From assembly GCA_965153355.1 (NCBI GenBank), contig OZ231126.1, forward strand, positions 72,168,001 to 72,232,000: 64,000 nt of DNA. The letters are read 5' to 3'. How positions within the stretch are numbered: the stretch's first letter is position 1; each line of letters starts with the position of its first letter. Both the position numbers and the translations under genes were made by a program. The notes beneath the pieces were generated by a model. That model was not told the DNA's origin. It ran no database searches and worked only from the letters and a program-made list of their open reading frames with translations. Positions 1 through 11,898 of the stretch are shown here, in pieces. Origin of the DNA: Flaccisagitta enflata. Its lineage: Eukaryota; Chaetognatha; Sagittoidea; Aphragmophora.

Positions 1-51
1 TGCTCCTGCCCAACCATCCACAACTGGATTGCCGTGTATCCGGCCTTGTTT
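1..51 (-). mobile_element. Family A element, end fragment
   Basis: The window opens inside a family A element. The text matches the non-hairpin end seen complete at 51026-51194: a gctcctgcccaac stretch, then gccgtgtatccggccttgttt. Only this end is inside the window. Confidence 0.75.
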
Positions 52-565
52 ACTGATTAGCTTGAAACTTGGTGTAGAAACTGAAAATTGAAGAATTGAG
101 CATATATAATTGATTATAGCAAGCTATCCTGACAACATATTAAAAATATTAAAGATATCAAAAAACGCTTAAACAGGTAAAAAAAAACTATAAATATGTT
201 TACAAAAGACTTTAAAGACTTACATGCAAATCCCTAAACAAAAGCTTTGTCACTCGTAATATTATCATGGAAAAAAATTTTTTTATTTTTCTTTTTTTGA
301 TGAAAGTGATAGTATTTTTAAAAGATGACAAAAAAAGCAAGAAAAGGGCAAAAAATAACAAAAATGACAAAAATAAAAAAAATTAAAAAAATGGCAAAAA
401 ATGACAAAAAATGACAAAAAATGACAAGAAATGACAAGAAATGACAAGAAATGACAAAAAATGAAAAAAAATGATATTCTTTATATTTATTATGTGATTT
501 TACAATATTACAAAAATGATAAATCCTTCAGGTGATTTTTGTCCAATTTTGAGTCGCTCTCAGAA
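52..565. other. AT-rich intergenic DNA with an AAATGAC minisatellite
   Basis: No gene is seen. From about 386 to 470 a degenerate heptamer-to-octamer repeat (aaaatgac / gaaatgac) runs for roughly ten copies. It resembles the aatgact-type cores of the longer family A elements, so it may be the core of the element whose hairpin end lies at 720. Confidence 0.5.
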
Positions 566-720
566 CATAGTGCAGGGGCCATATTGGAGGTCATCAGACC
601 ATTTGGGCAGGAGCAGTGAGGTCAAAGTAATAAGATCATAAAAAAAAGTAAAGTGTGACGGACCAACTGACCGACCGACGGACAAAGCAGGTTGTAGAGT
701 CGCGTGCACACGACTAAAAA
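566..720 (+). mobile_element. Family A element, hairpin end
   Basis: Shows the family order: tttgggcaggagcagtgagg, aaagtgtgac, a GACC/GACG tandem (gaccgaccgacggac), aaagcaggttgtagag, then the hairpin gtcgcgtgcacacgac followed by taaaaa. The opposite end (acaaggccggatacacgg) is not recognisable here. Confidence 0.75.
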
Positions 721-1626
721 CTGAATTGAATTATAGACCACTTAAAGAATTTTGCTTAAATATGATTAAAAATCAATTGTCTACTACTGAATGAAGATAG
801 TTGAATAAAAGTAGGTCGTAGGAAACTACAAACACCAAGACTTTATAAATAAAAAAACAAATACACATCCAAAACACTAATTATTAATAATAATCATTTT
901 AGTAATAAACAGGCAATAATGCTCAGAAAAAAAATTTTTGGTTTATCATATATAATTTGAATTTGTATATCCTAATCATATATACAAATTCAGAGATTCA
1001 TAATTTCATATATTCACATTATAAGCAGTTAAAGACAGTTTTTCTTTTATTCAGATACAGAGCTACCTTTTTTATGTCCACCCGGTAAAAAGTTGAAGTC
1101 CGCTGCGAGTTTAAAAAGAGATGCAAAGAAGGCTGACTTTTTTTAAAGAGCACCTTTCTCATGAGAAAACCGCCTTTTCACGGATTATTTCAAAGCGAAG
1201 GGATAATTTGCATTGACCAAAATACCCGAAGTTGATTAAGGGGCCCAATAAAAAAAAGTTACAGTGATACCCCGCTGTTACGGACCCAAGAGTGACGGGT
1301 AGATATGAAATGTCTTTCATTTTCATGTTGTTGCTTTTTTGCGTTTAACGTTAGAAGAACACCACAGATTTTAATTCTTTTGTCTCCTTGAGAAAAAAAA
1401 GAAACAACATGGATATAAAACATTTCAGTGAGGAAGGTAAACACTAGGATTAGAAATTGATAGAAGGGCCAAACGCAGACGGTAATGTACAGAAAAAGAT
1501 AGACAAAAAGCAATCTTCTCACACATTTTTTTGGGGTCTTTTTGTTCTCTTTTCTGTGGCGGTAATTGTCCGGGAAATTGCATCAAGCTTGGAATTCGGT
1601 CGAATTTCAAACAAAAGTGTTTTTGC
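721..1626. other. AT-rich intergenic DNA, no gene seen
   Basis: No convincing coding region or repeat is seen. Open frames here are short and of low complexity or lack family motifs. Confidence 0.5.
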
Positions 1627-1672
1627 CCTCCTCCTCCTCCTCCTCCTCCTCCTCCTCCTCCTCCTCCTACTC
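1627..1672. repeat. (CTC)n microsatellite
   Basis: About 15 near-perfect CTC units. The proline, serine and leucine homopolymer frames over it are artefacts of the repeat. Confidence 0.95.
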
Positions 1673-1745
1673 CTTTCTCGCCATCTCTCGCCCTCACCCT
1701 CGGCAGAACCAAAAAAACGCACTTGTCACCCTACAGATTGAGGCG

Positions 1746-1748
<3 letters not shown>

Positions 1749-1830
<82 letters not shown>
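1749..1830. repeat. (GA)n microsatellite
   Basis: About 40 uninterrupted GA units, followed by a short G-run. Confidence 0.97.
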
Positions 1831-1835
<5 letters not shown>

Positions 1836-2005
1836 AAGCGCCTGTCCTCGAAAATTTTCCTGTGGCTTAATTTCGAAAATCAATTTTAGCCTGATGGTGA
1901 AAAAAATATTTTCTCTCTCAGGCCAATTTTAAGATAAAAGTTATGACTTGGATTCAAAAAATTTATGCGCTTAACTTAGAAAAAAATAGGGAGGAAAGCA
2001 AAAAA

Positions 2006-2012
<7 letters not shown>

Positions 2013-2096
<84 letters not shown>

Positions 2097-2097
2097 T
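2013..2097. repeat. Compound (GA)n(GACA)n microsatellite
   Basis: About 30 GA units pass directly into five to six GACA units. Interrupted GA and A-rich tracts continue to about 2230. Confidence 0.95.
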
Positions 2098-2230
2098 AAA
2101 GGACAAAGAGAAATAGGAAGTGAGAGAGAGAGAAAGAGAGAGAGAAAAAGAGAGAAAAAAAAAAGAAAAAAAAAAGAGGGAGAGAGAGAGAGAGAAATAT
2201 ACAGAGACAGAGATAGAAGGAGAGAGACAA

Positions 2231-3030
<800 letters not shown>

Positions 3031-3197
3031 AAATTCCTCTTTACCCCTTTTTTTATTTTTTTCTGCATTAAGCCACTTTGGATTGAAAATTTTTACTTTA
3101 AAATTGGCCTGATAGTGAAAAAACTATTTTCACCATTAGGCCATTTTCTGATGAAAATATTTTCGCCATTAGGCGTTTTCGCCATTAGGAGATACAC

Positions 3198-3298
<101 letters not shown>

Positions 3299-3439
3299 AG
3301 AAAAAAAAGAGGAAAAAGAAAAAGAAATGAAAAAGAAAACAAACAGGCAGACGAACTTACCGACAGAGGGTGTGATGGACAGAAAGACAGACAAACACAG
3401 AAAGATAAACTGTCTTTGAAACTGGGTCACAAAATTATA

Positions 3440-3539
<100 letters not shown>

Positions 3540-3740
3540 GCCGAGGGACGTCACACGACCCAAGGCCAACTGTTTACTTTCAGGAGAAAGGGTTAAAAGA
3601 GACAATTTCTATTCTTTGGACCTTACTCTATTTTTGGAGGGAAAAAAAATTTCGTTGTTCTATACTTTTAGAGCTGTAAGCCCCGTAAAAAAGTAATGCT
3701 CCTTCGCAGGTTCTACTACCTACTTTTTGAAAAAAAAAAC

Positions 3741-3897
3741 ACAAGGTCGAATACACGGCTTCCCAAGTCATGTGCGGGTGGGGTTATTCAAGTATTTGGG
3801 CAGGAGCAGTGACATAAACAACGCCTGTGGTTGCGTAAACAGAGGGACAGACAGACAGACCGACAGAGCGGTGCAAGAATTCGCGGAACAGGCGACA
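3741..3897 (+). mobile_element. Family A element, degenerate copy
   Basis: Starts acaaggtcgaatacacggct, followed by tttgggcaggagcagtga and a core that is now GACA-type (gacagacagacagaccgacag). The terminal hairpin is decayed to attcgcggaacaggcgac. This copy shows the GTCN core drifting towards a pure GACA microsatellite. Confidence 0.65.
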
Positions 3898-4729
3898 AAA
3901 AAAAAAAAACTAACTGAAGTCATGTTACAACCAGCATATTGAATTACAGTCATTAGGCCGAAAGCCGAACAAATCCACACTTCCATACGCACATTAACTG
4001 AGCGCCGTTCAGCTTACACGTTCTTGACTGAGTAACAACGGGTTATTTTTTTCTGAGGCTCAATGTTGCTATTTGAATGACGATATGAGGCTCAAACCGT
4101 TGCAAAACGTTTTTTTTTCTTCAATCTTCTAATATAACGATTGATTAGGATGTCTGCACTATCATTCCTTTTGTTGCTTTCTCTGGAATGAAAGGGATCT
4201 AGGGTAGGAATGAAATAAAGGAGAACAACGATTCAAAATCAGGAACAGAATATTATTATACTAACTATAATACAGTAGAAAAAGCCACCTCTTCTATGAA
4301 ACCGCCGCATGTTACAATTAAATGCAACGGAAATTATCGCGAATCTAAGAGAAAAGTTGTTGTTGGTTGGACTTGAAGCTGAAATGTTTTTATATTTCTA
4401 ATTTTCTGAGGCTGATGATGTTGCTAGAAATGTTCTTATTTTTTTGACATTTTGAGCCTCAACGTTGTTATAAAGAGCGTGTAACGAATGCCAGGATTCT
4501 TCACTCTGACTCTTTTTTTTTTTTTTTTTTGCCTCGTCACACTCCATTTTCAGATCACGGGATGATTATCTCATTTTCATCTTTCACCTCTTGTCGAAGA
4601 GCTAGCTCGAAAAGCGTAATAGCTAATGCTAGTCGCAAAACTAGTCCTTTCGTTAATGAGTAAGACGATGGAATGGTGAGCATAAAATGCATCTATTGCG
4701 CAACAATATGACACCGTTAATACTGTTAA
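3898..4729. other. Intergenic DNA, no gene seen
   Basis: Repeated wording such as gaggctcaa...gttgctatttgaatga and gaggctgatgatgttgctagaaatg hints at old local duplications. No coding or structural feature can be supported. Confidence 0.4.
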
Positions 4730-5579
4730 CAGGTCGCTCTAGCGTCATATGGACAGCGGTTCCCGTTGCCCCACTGATGTTATTCATTATTATGGTGTTG
4801 AGGTAATGGGGCAGCAGCCCGGGAAGGGCCGATGACTTATGATTCCACATAGGGCTGATTTGAGTCCTAGGAGGTTTGATTCAGGTCTACAAGGGCTTTT
4901 ATCGGGCTTAAAAGGGCTAATTCGAGGCCTGAATGAGCTGATTTCAAGCCTGAGAAACCTGATTTGAGGTCGGCGAGGGCTGATATCACTCCCAAGAGGC
5001 TGATTTTAAGCTTAGGAGGGCTAGCTTGGGGCCTGAATAAGCCGATTTCAGGCATAAGAAGGCTGATTTGAGGTCTGGGAGAGCTGATTTGAGGCCTGAG
5101 GGGGCTGATTTCAAGCATAAGAAGGTTGAATTGAGGTCTGAAGAGCTGATTTGAGGCCTGTATGAGCTGATTTCAGGCCTGAGAAGGTCTGTTTGGGCTG
5201 ATTTGAGCCCTGAGAGGCTTGATTCAGGTCTGCAAGGGCTGATTATAGGCTTAGGAGGGCTAATTTGAGTACTGAATGAGCTGATTTAAGGCCTGAGAGG
5301 GCTGATTAGTGGTCTAGAAGAACTGATTTGAGGCCTGAGAGGGCTTATTTCAGGCCTGAGAAGGCCTATTTTAGGTGTGGCAGAGCTGATTTGAGGCCTG
5401 AGAGGGCTGCTTTCAGGTCTGGGAAGGCTGATTTGAGGCCTGAGAAGGCTTATTTCAGGCCTGGGAAGGCTGATTTGAAGTCTGGAGGAGCTAATTTGAC
5501 GGAATTAGACGGAGAAATGGAGAAATGAAATTGCCCTATGTGGAATCATAAGTCACCGGACCCTCCGGGGCCGCTGCCC
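4730..5579 (-). mobile_element. Family D hairpin/minisatellite element, complete
   Basis: Inverted repeats of about 47 bp (4807-4853 and 5533-5579) share gacttatgattccacatag and begin GGGCAGC next to a GC-rich hairpin. They enclose a degenerate core of about 19-21 bp (gctgatttgaggcctgagag), roughly 30 units. Outside one repeat is a tail (4730-4806) that begins caggtcgc and contains cagcggttcccgttgcccc. The same tail, inverted, ends the copies at 20543, 45947 and 47200, so it belongs to the element. No protein is encoded; the open frames here are minisatellite translations. Confidence 0.8.
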
Positions 5580-5931
5580 AAAAAGAGACGAGGGACAAAA
5601 TATAAGTTTAAACAGCAACTTAAACGCAACTTAAATGCGACTTGATTATAATTCAAATATGATTCAATTACGACGCGAACACAACTCTAATTACTTTATT
5701 TCCGGTCCGATGACAAAGCGACTACAAGGCGACAACAGCGACGAGCGAATTTATACGAAAGCGATAACAGTATCAACTACAACAATAACTAAATGACAGC
5801 CAATAAGAGGATACGATTCTCAGGATACGATATCAGGGGACGAGGTAAGGCCAAGGTACACGAAAAACGACGAGGGTATGTTAGGGCAAAGCGTAAGGGG
5901 AAACGAGATAGGGGAATGGCAACGCGGATAG
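5580..5931. other. Intergenic DNA around the hAT target site
   Basis: Contains loose repeats of cgacttaaatg and ggatacga type. No gene is recognised. Confidence 0.4.
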
Positions 5932-5939
5932 GATACGAC

Positions 5940-6355
5940 CAGGGGCCAGCAGAGAAATTCCGGGCCCCTATACAATCCAAAAATCCGGGCCCCCCCTTAG
6001 GCGCAACTGCTAGCCAAAATGATAGCACATATATTTTCTTTTAGATAACTTTTCAGTCTCTATGCATTCTATTTGGAGAAGAAAATCCAAATGTTGAACT
6101 TAGTACTTTGATCTGTAACAAAAATAGAAAAAAAATTTAAGCATTTTGAAAAGAGTTTTCAGCATTTGTCTCGTTAGCTAAAGGCCTGGTTTTGTAAACC
6201 ATTCCCTCAAGGGCCTTGGTTTTTTTTTTCTTTTTTTTTCTTTTTTTTTCTTTTCTCTCATTTTTTTTTTTTTTATGGTTTATGACAATTGAGAGGCTTT
6301 CCGGGCCCCCCTGAGGCCCGGGCCCCTATAATTTGTATAGCTCTACAGGCCCCTG
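5940..6355. mobile_element. hAT-type MITE with 8-bp target duplication
   Basis: The element starts CAGGGGCCAGCAGAG and ends with the near inverse (ctctacaggcccctg), 13 of 15 positions matching. It is flanked on both sides by the 8-bp direct repeat GATACGAC (5932-5939 and 6356-6363). A CAGGGG-type terminus with an 8-bp duplication is the signature of the hAT superfamily. At 416 bp and without a transposase it is non-autonomous. Internal T-runs and GGGCCC-rich segments give it a self-complementary look. Confidence 0.85.
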
Positions 6356-6432
6356 GATACGACGAATACAAAAAGATAAAGATTAAGCAACACCTCTACC
6401 TCTCAATCTGTGACTCTGGCGTTCGCTCTCTT

Positions 6433-6540
<108 letters not shown>

Positions 6541-6722
6541 CTCACTGACAGCGCCTCAGCCTTTCTATCTTTATTTTTTTCACGGTTTTGCGTATTTACT
6601 TAATCGGACGCCTGAGAAAAACCAAATGGAATTTGCGATAGGGTTGTGGCCTCTCTTTGTCCTTCTCCGTCCGCTTGACACTCTCTCTGTCTTGCCATGT
6701 CCCTCTCTGTCTCTGTCTCTCT

Positions 6723-6724
<2 letters not shown>

Positions 6725-6791
<67 letters not shown>
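6725..6791. repeat. (CT)n microsatellite
   Basis: About 33 CT units, 190 bp from the previous TC tract. Confidence 0.97.
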
Positions 6792-6794
<3 letters not shown>

Positions 6795-6900
6795 GTCGGT
6801 TATTAGAAACAACTTCTGGATCCCCACATCTGATATCACAGCTTCGTGGGCAAAATCACCGAAAAGTGAAAGTGGATTAAACCAAAACACATATCATTAG

Positions 6901-7133
6901 AGAAATCAGAAGCCACTCTTAAAAAAGGTTGGTCTAAACAAGTTGAACTTCACAGATTAAATCATTAATTAAAGTCTGTTTTTGTAACGGAACAGAAAAA
7001 AACATCAACCGCCAAAATCATGAAAGATTAGGATGAGAATGGTTAGCGGTTTTTCGTTTGTCCAGGTTGGATACGTATTTTCTGAATATTATCGCAGGAA
7101 TTGAAAACACTGAAAGAGTGGCTTCTGATTTCT
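6901..7133. mobile_element. Possible small inverted-repeat element
   Basis: agaaatcagaagccactctt (6901-6920) recurs as its reverse complement near 7113-7132. The span of about 233 bp resembles a MITE, but no target duplication is clear. Confidence 0.4.
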
Positions 7134-8665
7134 TTAATGCAAGAACAATTGAAAGATACTCAACCTCGTCCGGGTTTCTCAACACAGAGTGCTATGGATT
7201 TACTGCGTATGAAAATGGTTGGGAAGGAAAAGCTATTTAAGAGGTCTCTATGTCCGCAAAATATCGAAGAACGGTGGTAAGTCTCTTCACCTGGAGAATC
7301 TCTATAAGATGGCTTGCTCGCGGTTGACATCAGTTCGACGGGATATTGTTTGTAAACAAAGCGGACATTTTATGAATATTTGCTGCCGCCAAGGCATGAC
7401 GGACGGGTACAACGATCAGTTTAGAGGGGCCTCGGTCAGTCTTTAGGGTAGTATTTTGAGACTTGATGGTGGAAACAGAAAGATGTCAAATTCATAGGGT
7501 TATAGACTCGAGAAATTGCTAAACTCGTCCTACCGATCAAATACCAAATTTCCTCTACCAAAAATATATGCAAACGGTCATGTTTTTAATCAACAATCAA
7601 AGAAAGGTGCCTGTGTACGGCTGCGGGTTGCAAGTTAATTATCACAGTAACGATTGACAACAATTATTATCTAACACAATTGAACGCAATGACGCTGTGA
7701 TGACACGATGAATGACACGATGAATGACATGATGACTGACACGATGAAAGTCCACAGGAGATGATTTATCGCCAAAGGAGATCGATTATTTCCGTATTTA
7801 TCGCCGAGGGAGACGGTTTAATGTCCATCCTTCATAAGTCCTTCCTTCATCAGTCCTTCCTTCGTCAGTCCTTCTTTCGTAAGTCCTTTCTTCTTCATTT
7901 CGCCCTCCACCGGATGACGTAGAGATCGTGTTGGCCAAAGGTGTGGGTGAGAGGAACCGTGTTGACCGAAGGTGTTGTTGGAAGGGATCATGTTGGGCGG
8001 AGGCGGAGACGTTGATGAGAGGGATCGCGTTGGCCTGAGGCGGGAGACGAGGAGCAGAGTTGTTACAGTCGCCGGGCCGTAACTAGACAGATGCCCCCAT
8101 CTGGCCACCCATCGGGCCAAGAAATGTCGACGTCGTCGGACTTGGACGTAGAACGGTGTTGACAGGCATGGATTCGTCACCGGAAATGGAAAAGGAATCA
8201 CAGGATCATCATGTGAAGAGGGTCTGGTTGACCCGTCCAACACATACCAATTCATTTTCTCACCTGGAACTAAGTCCTAAGGGACGGAGGTGAGATTGAA
8301 TAGCTTCCATCTGCTTCTTCTTTACTTTGCCTTTGTCTTCATTATTGTATCTTCTGTAACCATCGACGAATCTTCATCGCCTTTCCATGACTCTTCCACG
8401 AAATTTTAACGAATCCTTTGATTTTCACCGCCGATAGACACGTGACATGAACAAATTCTTACCCCTCACGCTGACAGAGGCGCGACACCTCTTTCTGCAT
8501 ATAACATAAGAAGGCTTTACTTTCAAGAATACGAGTCTGAGGGATAAAGCAATTTGAATAATAATCAAGTTGGTGAATTAACGGGATCAATGAAAGAATT
8601 TTTGGTGCCACCGCCGTAATTTACAAGGGAATTATATCCCATTAAATCAAATATCTTCCATTAAA
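7134..8665. other. Intergenic DNA, no supported gene
   Basis: GC is higher than in the AT-rich flanks. It holds short tandem phrases: gatgacacgatgaatgacac at 7697-7745 and a 12-bp unit giving KEGLT/KEGLM on the minus strand near 7815-7890. A 145-codon minus-strand frame (7818-8255) ends in that repeat and shows no recognisable domain. It lies just downstream of the 852-residue gene and could be its 3' flank or a decayed terminal repeat of a transposon. Confidence 0.35.
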
Positions 8666-11224
8666 TCATTCGGCTCTTCGAAGCGCCTCGTCCCAACCGA
8701 CGTGGAAGAACAGATCGTTGACCAAGTTAATTCCATAAGCGGCGTGAGACTCTTGGATTTCAGAGAGAGGATCCACAAACCACTCTTCACGCGTTACACC
8801 GCAAAATCTGCATCCCCAAACCAAGCTAGCAACGGCGTCGTCGGTCCTTCCATTCGCATATTCCTCCGCCAAAAGGGCGCCGTTAATCCAAGACGCATCT
8901 TTCGCATGTTTAGCCAAATATTTTCTTATAAAGTCGACCGTACGAGTGAAAATGGTCTTGCCGCTAAAGAAATCGAGTAGTTGGCGGTGATCGTCTTCAG
9001 AGAGACTGGAAGGGAAATATCCATAAATTCGCCCACCGGGACCGCGGAAGAGGATGAAGCCAGGATCATTTGCAAAGCTACGCGGGTTTTTATTTGGCCT
9101 AGATTCCATGATGATCAACTGTTCAGAACCGCAATCTAATTCCATGCCTGCAAAGTCGGATGATGAACGGATATAAACGATTTCGTTATCGCGCTGTTCC
9201 ACGTGCAATGACTGACGGCAACGGGCATCTTCCTTCAGATTTTGGTCGCAGTTGACGAGGCGAGGGGCGCGACCGTAAAAATTCCATTTCGTGTGAAGAA
9301 GCCGAGCCAACGTCGGCCAACGAACGGAAATGAGGACGGCGTCGCGTTTGTCATGGAAATCCTTCCCAGTGTGGGCGGCGACGAGTTTGGCGGCGTTTTC
9401 CGCGGACATGCGCCCTTGTCTTCCATGCTCAATCAATCCGTCAACGAACGCGGGACGTTTACCTCGGAAATATGCATCTCCCGGCACGAGACGACATCTG
9501 TCGCAAATGCGACGAATCCAGAATTCGATTTTGTTGTCGTCGAACAAGTAACGGCCGAGGTCGCGACGTACGAAGAACTCGCACGATTCCAACTTCAGCA
9601 GACGGGCATCGCATGGAAGAAGGAGATACTCCTCAAGAAAGTCGAGCGAACGGCGAACGTAATGCGGCCTCAACGCGAGAAAGTCGGCGATTTGGATCCC
9701 ATTAACGTTGTAGAGGAGCAACATCGAAGGTGATGGATTTTTGACCTTCAAGCGATTGATCATCTTAAAAGCAGTGAAGTCGGGACTATCATAAAAGAAG
9801 CCATCAAATGCCAGTTTTGCCACCAACTTCTCCTTCCTGTCGCAAGGCCATTCATCAAAGTAGTCGAGAATCTCGCCGATCAATTTTCGGTACCGGTTAT
9901 CGTTGAGATTGCCGATTATCGTGGCGACGTATAATATCGGATCATTACTAAAGGCATCAATTTGGACTTTTACATTCTCCGGCGTTGGGTCTTCGCGGAG
10001 GCGCCGCGCGGCTCGGGCGGCGTGACGCCGCGTTTCGTTGTCCTGGAGACGTTGGTTGATGTGGACCCGATCGGCGTCATCGTCGTCGCTGACATCACTA
10101 AGGACCAACTTCCGTTTTTCGCCTAACCTTCTTGCAACCTCTTTGCATTCTTTTTCCACGACTCTTTGTTCGGAGCGAACGCTGTCGGGGTCGCCAATTC
10201 CCTCGACATGGCTGCATCTGCCATATCTCTCTCCAACGTGGAGAGGCCAGATGGTTTCCTCATACCATTTAGGGGGTAAAGAACCCTGATCGATCGCGTC
10301 ACGATAACGGAAATCCGTTCTTGTTTCGACGGCGTACTTGGGAAAAATAGTTCCCAAAATAGACAGAGAGAGGCTCGAATCCTCGAAGAAGCGGAGGATG
10401 CGTTTGACCAGCACACCGGAGAAGAAAATTTTGTTGAGACTGTACGCGTATTGGGATCGTCGGAAGTGGTCAGAGTCGTTAAAGTCGGACAGACGCTCGT
10501 ACGGGTTGTTGAAATACGTCTCGAATTTGAAGACGGTATGGAAGTTAATCATCAAACCGTTGTGCTCGTGAGCATTGAGTACGACGCTATCGAGATCGCC
10601 AATTTCGAATTTATAGCGACGCCAACGTTCGGTGAGGTCATGGAGCGTCATGTAGAGTAAGCCGTTAAACTTACCAAAAGAGTTTTCCAGACGTTTGAGA
10701 TGCATGAGGAGGCCATCTCCGACCACCATCGCCTTCTTATTACAGACCAGATCCCAGAATTCCTCCGGTAGGACCGGATCGCCGTTCAATTCCTTTTCAA
10801 CGATTCTCTTTATGTTGATGAATCCAATGACGTCATCTCCGTCTCGGTTTAGGACGTTGATCAAAATTACCGACACGCCCGAGCTCTCGTCATTCTTTTC
10901 GTAGTTGTCGCCGTCAAGTCGCTTGCGGGCGTTGACCCACAGATTCGATTTCCCTCTGGTCTCGAGCATGATGACTGTTGGTCCGTTATGGAGGACATCG
11001 AGGCCAGCGCGACACAGGCTTCGAAAGGACTCAAGATCTTCAATAACCTTTTCCCTGACAGGGATTTTGCCGGAATCGAACGGTGACGGAAGGAACGATC
11101 GTCCTTCCTGTTGTTCAATAATTTCCGCTTTCGCTCTATCGGCGGCGCGGCGTTCATGTGGCTGTAAATGATTCGTCTCTACATCGGCCCACACGTCGTG
11201 GCCGCGATTCATCTCGTTGCGCAT
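8666..11224 (-). CDS. Uncharacterised 852-residue protein, possible degenerate DEDD exonuclease-like N-terminal domain
   Basis: A single open frame of 852 codons without introns, with higher GC than its surroundings; the first ATG (atgcgcaacgagatg) is taken as start. I do not recognise the family. Residues about 65-270 have the rhythm of a DnaQ/DEDD 3'-5' exonuclease: a hydrophobic strand (TVIMLETRG), a second strand (VSVILINVL), an exo-II-like VVGDGLLMHLKRL and an exo-III-like YAYSLNKIFF. The acidic catalytic residues expected in the first two motifs are absent, so if the fold is right the enzyme is probably inactive. Residues about 340-400 are charged and acidic (DVSDDDDADR). Residues 405-560 look helical. 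A basic, Cys-containing stretch follows (CEFFVRRDLGRYL, ICDRCRLVPGD). It lies 674 bp downstream of the Ty3-like pol stop on the same strand, so it is either a host gene or an extra ORF of that element. Confidence 0.6.
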   Translation of the reverse strand: MRNEMNRGHDVWADVETNHLQPHERRAADRAKAEIIEQQEGRSFLPSPFDSGKIPVREKVIEDLESFRSLCRAGLDVLHNGPTVIMLETRGKSNLWVNARKRLDGDNYEKNDESSGVSVILINVLNRDGDDVIGFINIKRIVEKELNGDPVLPEEFWDLVCNKKAMVVGDGLLMHLKRLENSFGKFNGLLYMTLHDLTERWRRYKFEIGDLDSVVLNAHEHNGLMINFHTVFKFETYFNNPYERLSDFNDSDHFRRSQYAYSLNKIFFSGVLVKRILRFFEDSSLSLSILGTIFPKYAVETRTDFRYRDAIDQGSLPPKWYEETIWPLHVGERYGRCSHVEGIGDPDSVRSEQRVVEKECKEVARRLGEKRKLVLSDVSDDDDADRVHINQRLQDNETRRHAARAARRLREDPTPENVKVQIDAFSNDPILYVATIIGNLNDNRYRKLIGEILDYFDEWPCDRKEKLVAKLAFDGFFYDSPDFTAFKMINRLKVKNPSPSMLLLYNVNGIQIADFLALRPHYVRRSLDFLEEYLLLPCDARLLKLESCEFFVRRDLGRYLFDDNKIEFWIRRICDRCRLVPGDAYFRGKRPAFVDGLIEHGRQGRMSAENAAKLVAAHTGKDFHDKRDAVLISVRWPTLARLLHTKWNFYGRAPRLVNCDQNLKEDARCRQSLHVEQRDNEIVYIRSSSDFAGMELDCGSEQLIIMESRPNKNPRSFANDPGFILFRGPGGRIYGYFPSSLSEDDHRQLLDFFSGKTIFTRTVDFIRKYLAKHAKDASWINGALLAEEYANGRTDDAVASLVWGCRFCGVTREEWFVDPLSEIQESHAAYGINLVNDLFFHVGWDEALRRAE

Positions 11225-11898
11225 TATCAGAGCCGTTGTAGTAATAGTAAAGGAATTTCACTCTACAAATTCATTAGAGGATTAAATACGGTGGCACATT
11301 CACATGATTGGTGACATAAATCGGCAGTGATTAAACATGATTGATATCAATCATTTGAGATCAAGTAACATTTTGCGATCAATGGTAATTAAACACGATT
11401 GTAATCAATCAGTTGGATATTTACATGATTGTAATCAATCAAAGAATTTGGCTGATATTTGATTCTTTATATTTGAGGTAATTTTGATTATTTTGTTGTT
11501 GATTAGCCGTGATTCGTTTGCCTTTTGCTATCTATGCTTAAACTTACCAAATAGATCTGAGGCTTTCTGTAGGATTCTGCTACCACCATCGTTCGTTACC
11601 ACTTCCGTCACGAGCATCTATTTACAATAAAGGAAACTGCGATATTATATTCGCGTGTATTGAGACAATGTCATGGGTAAAAGCAGGTTGAGTGATTTGC
11701 GCGTTATTCGTTACCGATGTTTACATTTTGATTTAGTTGATTCATGTATCAGTTTCGGACTACCGATGCCCTTTTCATAGATAAAACAATAAACCTTACG
11801 CAAGTGAAGTGTTTAGTAAAAATAAATCGATTTTTTTTTTGACCATATATCGGTCGCGGCGGTTGTTGTTGTTGTTGTTGTTGTTGACGCCAGGATAA
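11225..11898. other. Spacer between the 852-residue gene and the retroelement
   Basis: AT-rich. On the minus strand it holds ttggtaagttta, resembling a splice donor, near 11545. Also on the minus strand is TGGTGGTAGCAGA near 11575-11590, which starts like a tRNA primer-binding site but has no LTR beside it. A short (GTT)7 lies at 11865-11886. No LTR pair with the sequence beyond 17657 is visible. Confidence 0.4.
11336..11441 (-). promoter_or_regulatory. Three copies of an 18-bp motif upstream of the 852-residue gene
   Basis: CATGATTGATATCAATCA (11336-11353), CACGATTGTAATCAATCA (11394-11411) and CATGATTGTAATCAATCA (11424-11441) lie about 110-220 bp upstream of the start codon. A partial fourth (cacatgattggtgac) is at 11301. 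Read on the gene strand each contains TGATTGAT or TGATTACAAT. TGATTGAT is the known PBX/HOX composite binding sequence in animals; a regulatory role here is inference. Confidence 0.4.

Noticed and set aside
7818-8255. 145-codon minus-strand open frame
   Set aside because: It ends in a short tandem repeat (KEGLT/KEGLM), has no motif and lies in the flank of the larger gene.
9242-9733. 163-codon plus-strand frame opposite the 852-residue gene
   Set aside because: Shadow of the minus-strand coding sequence.
11570-11592. TGGTGGTAGCAGA on the minus strand as a tRNA primer-binding site
   Set aside because: No LTR is recognisable next to it and it lies downstream of pol rather than upstream of gag.
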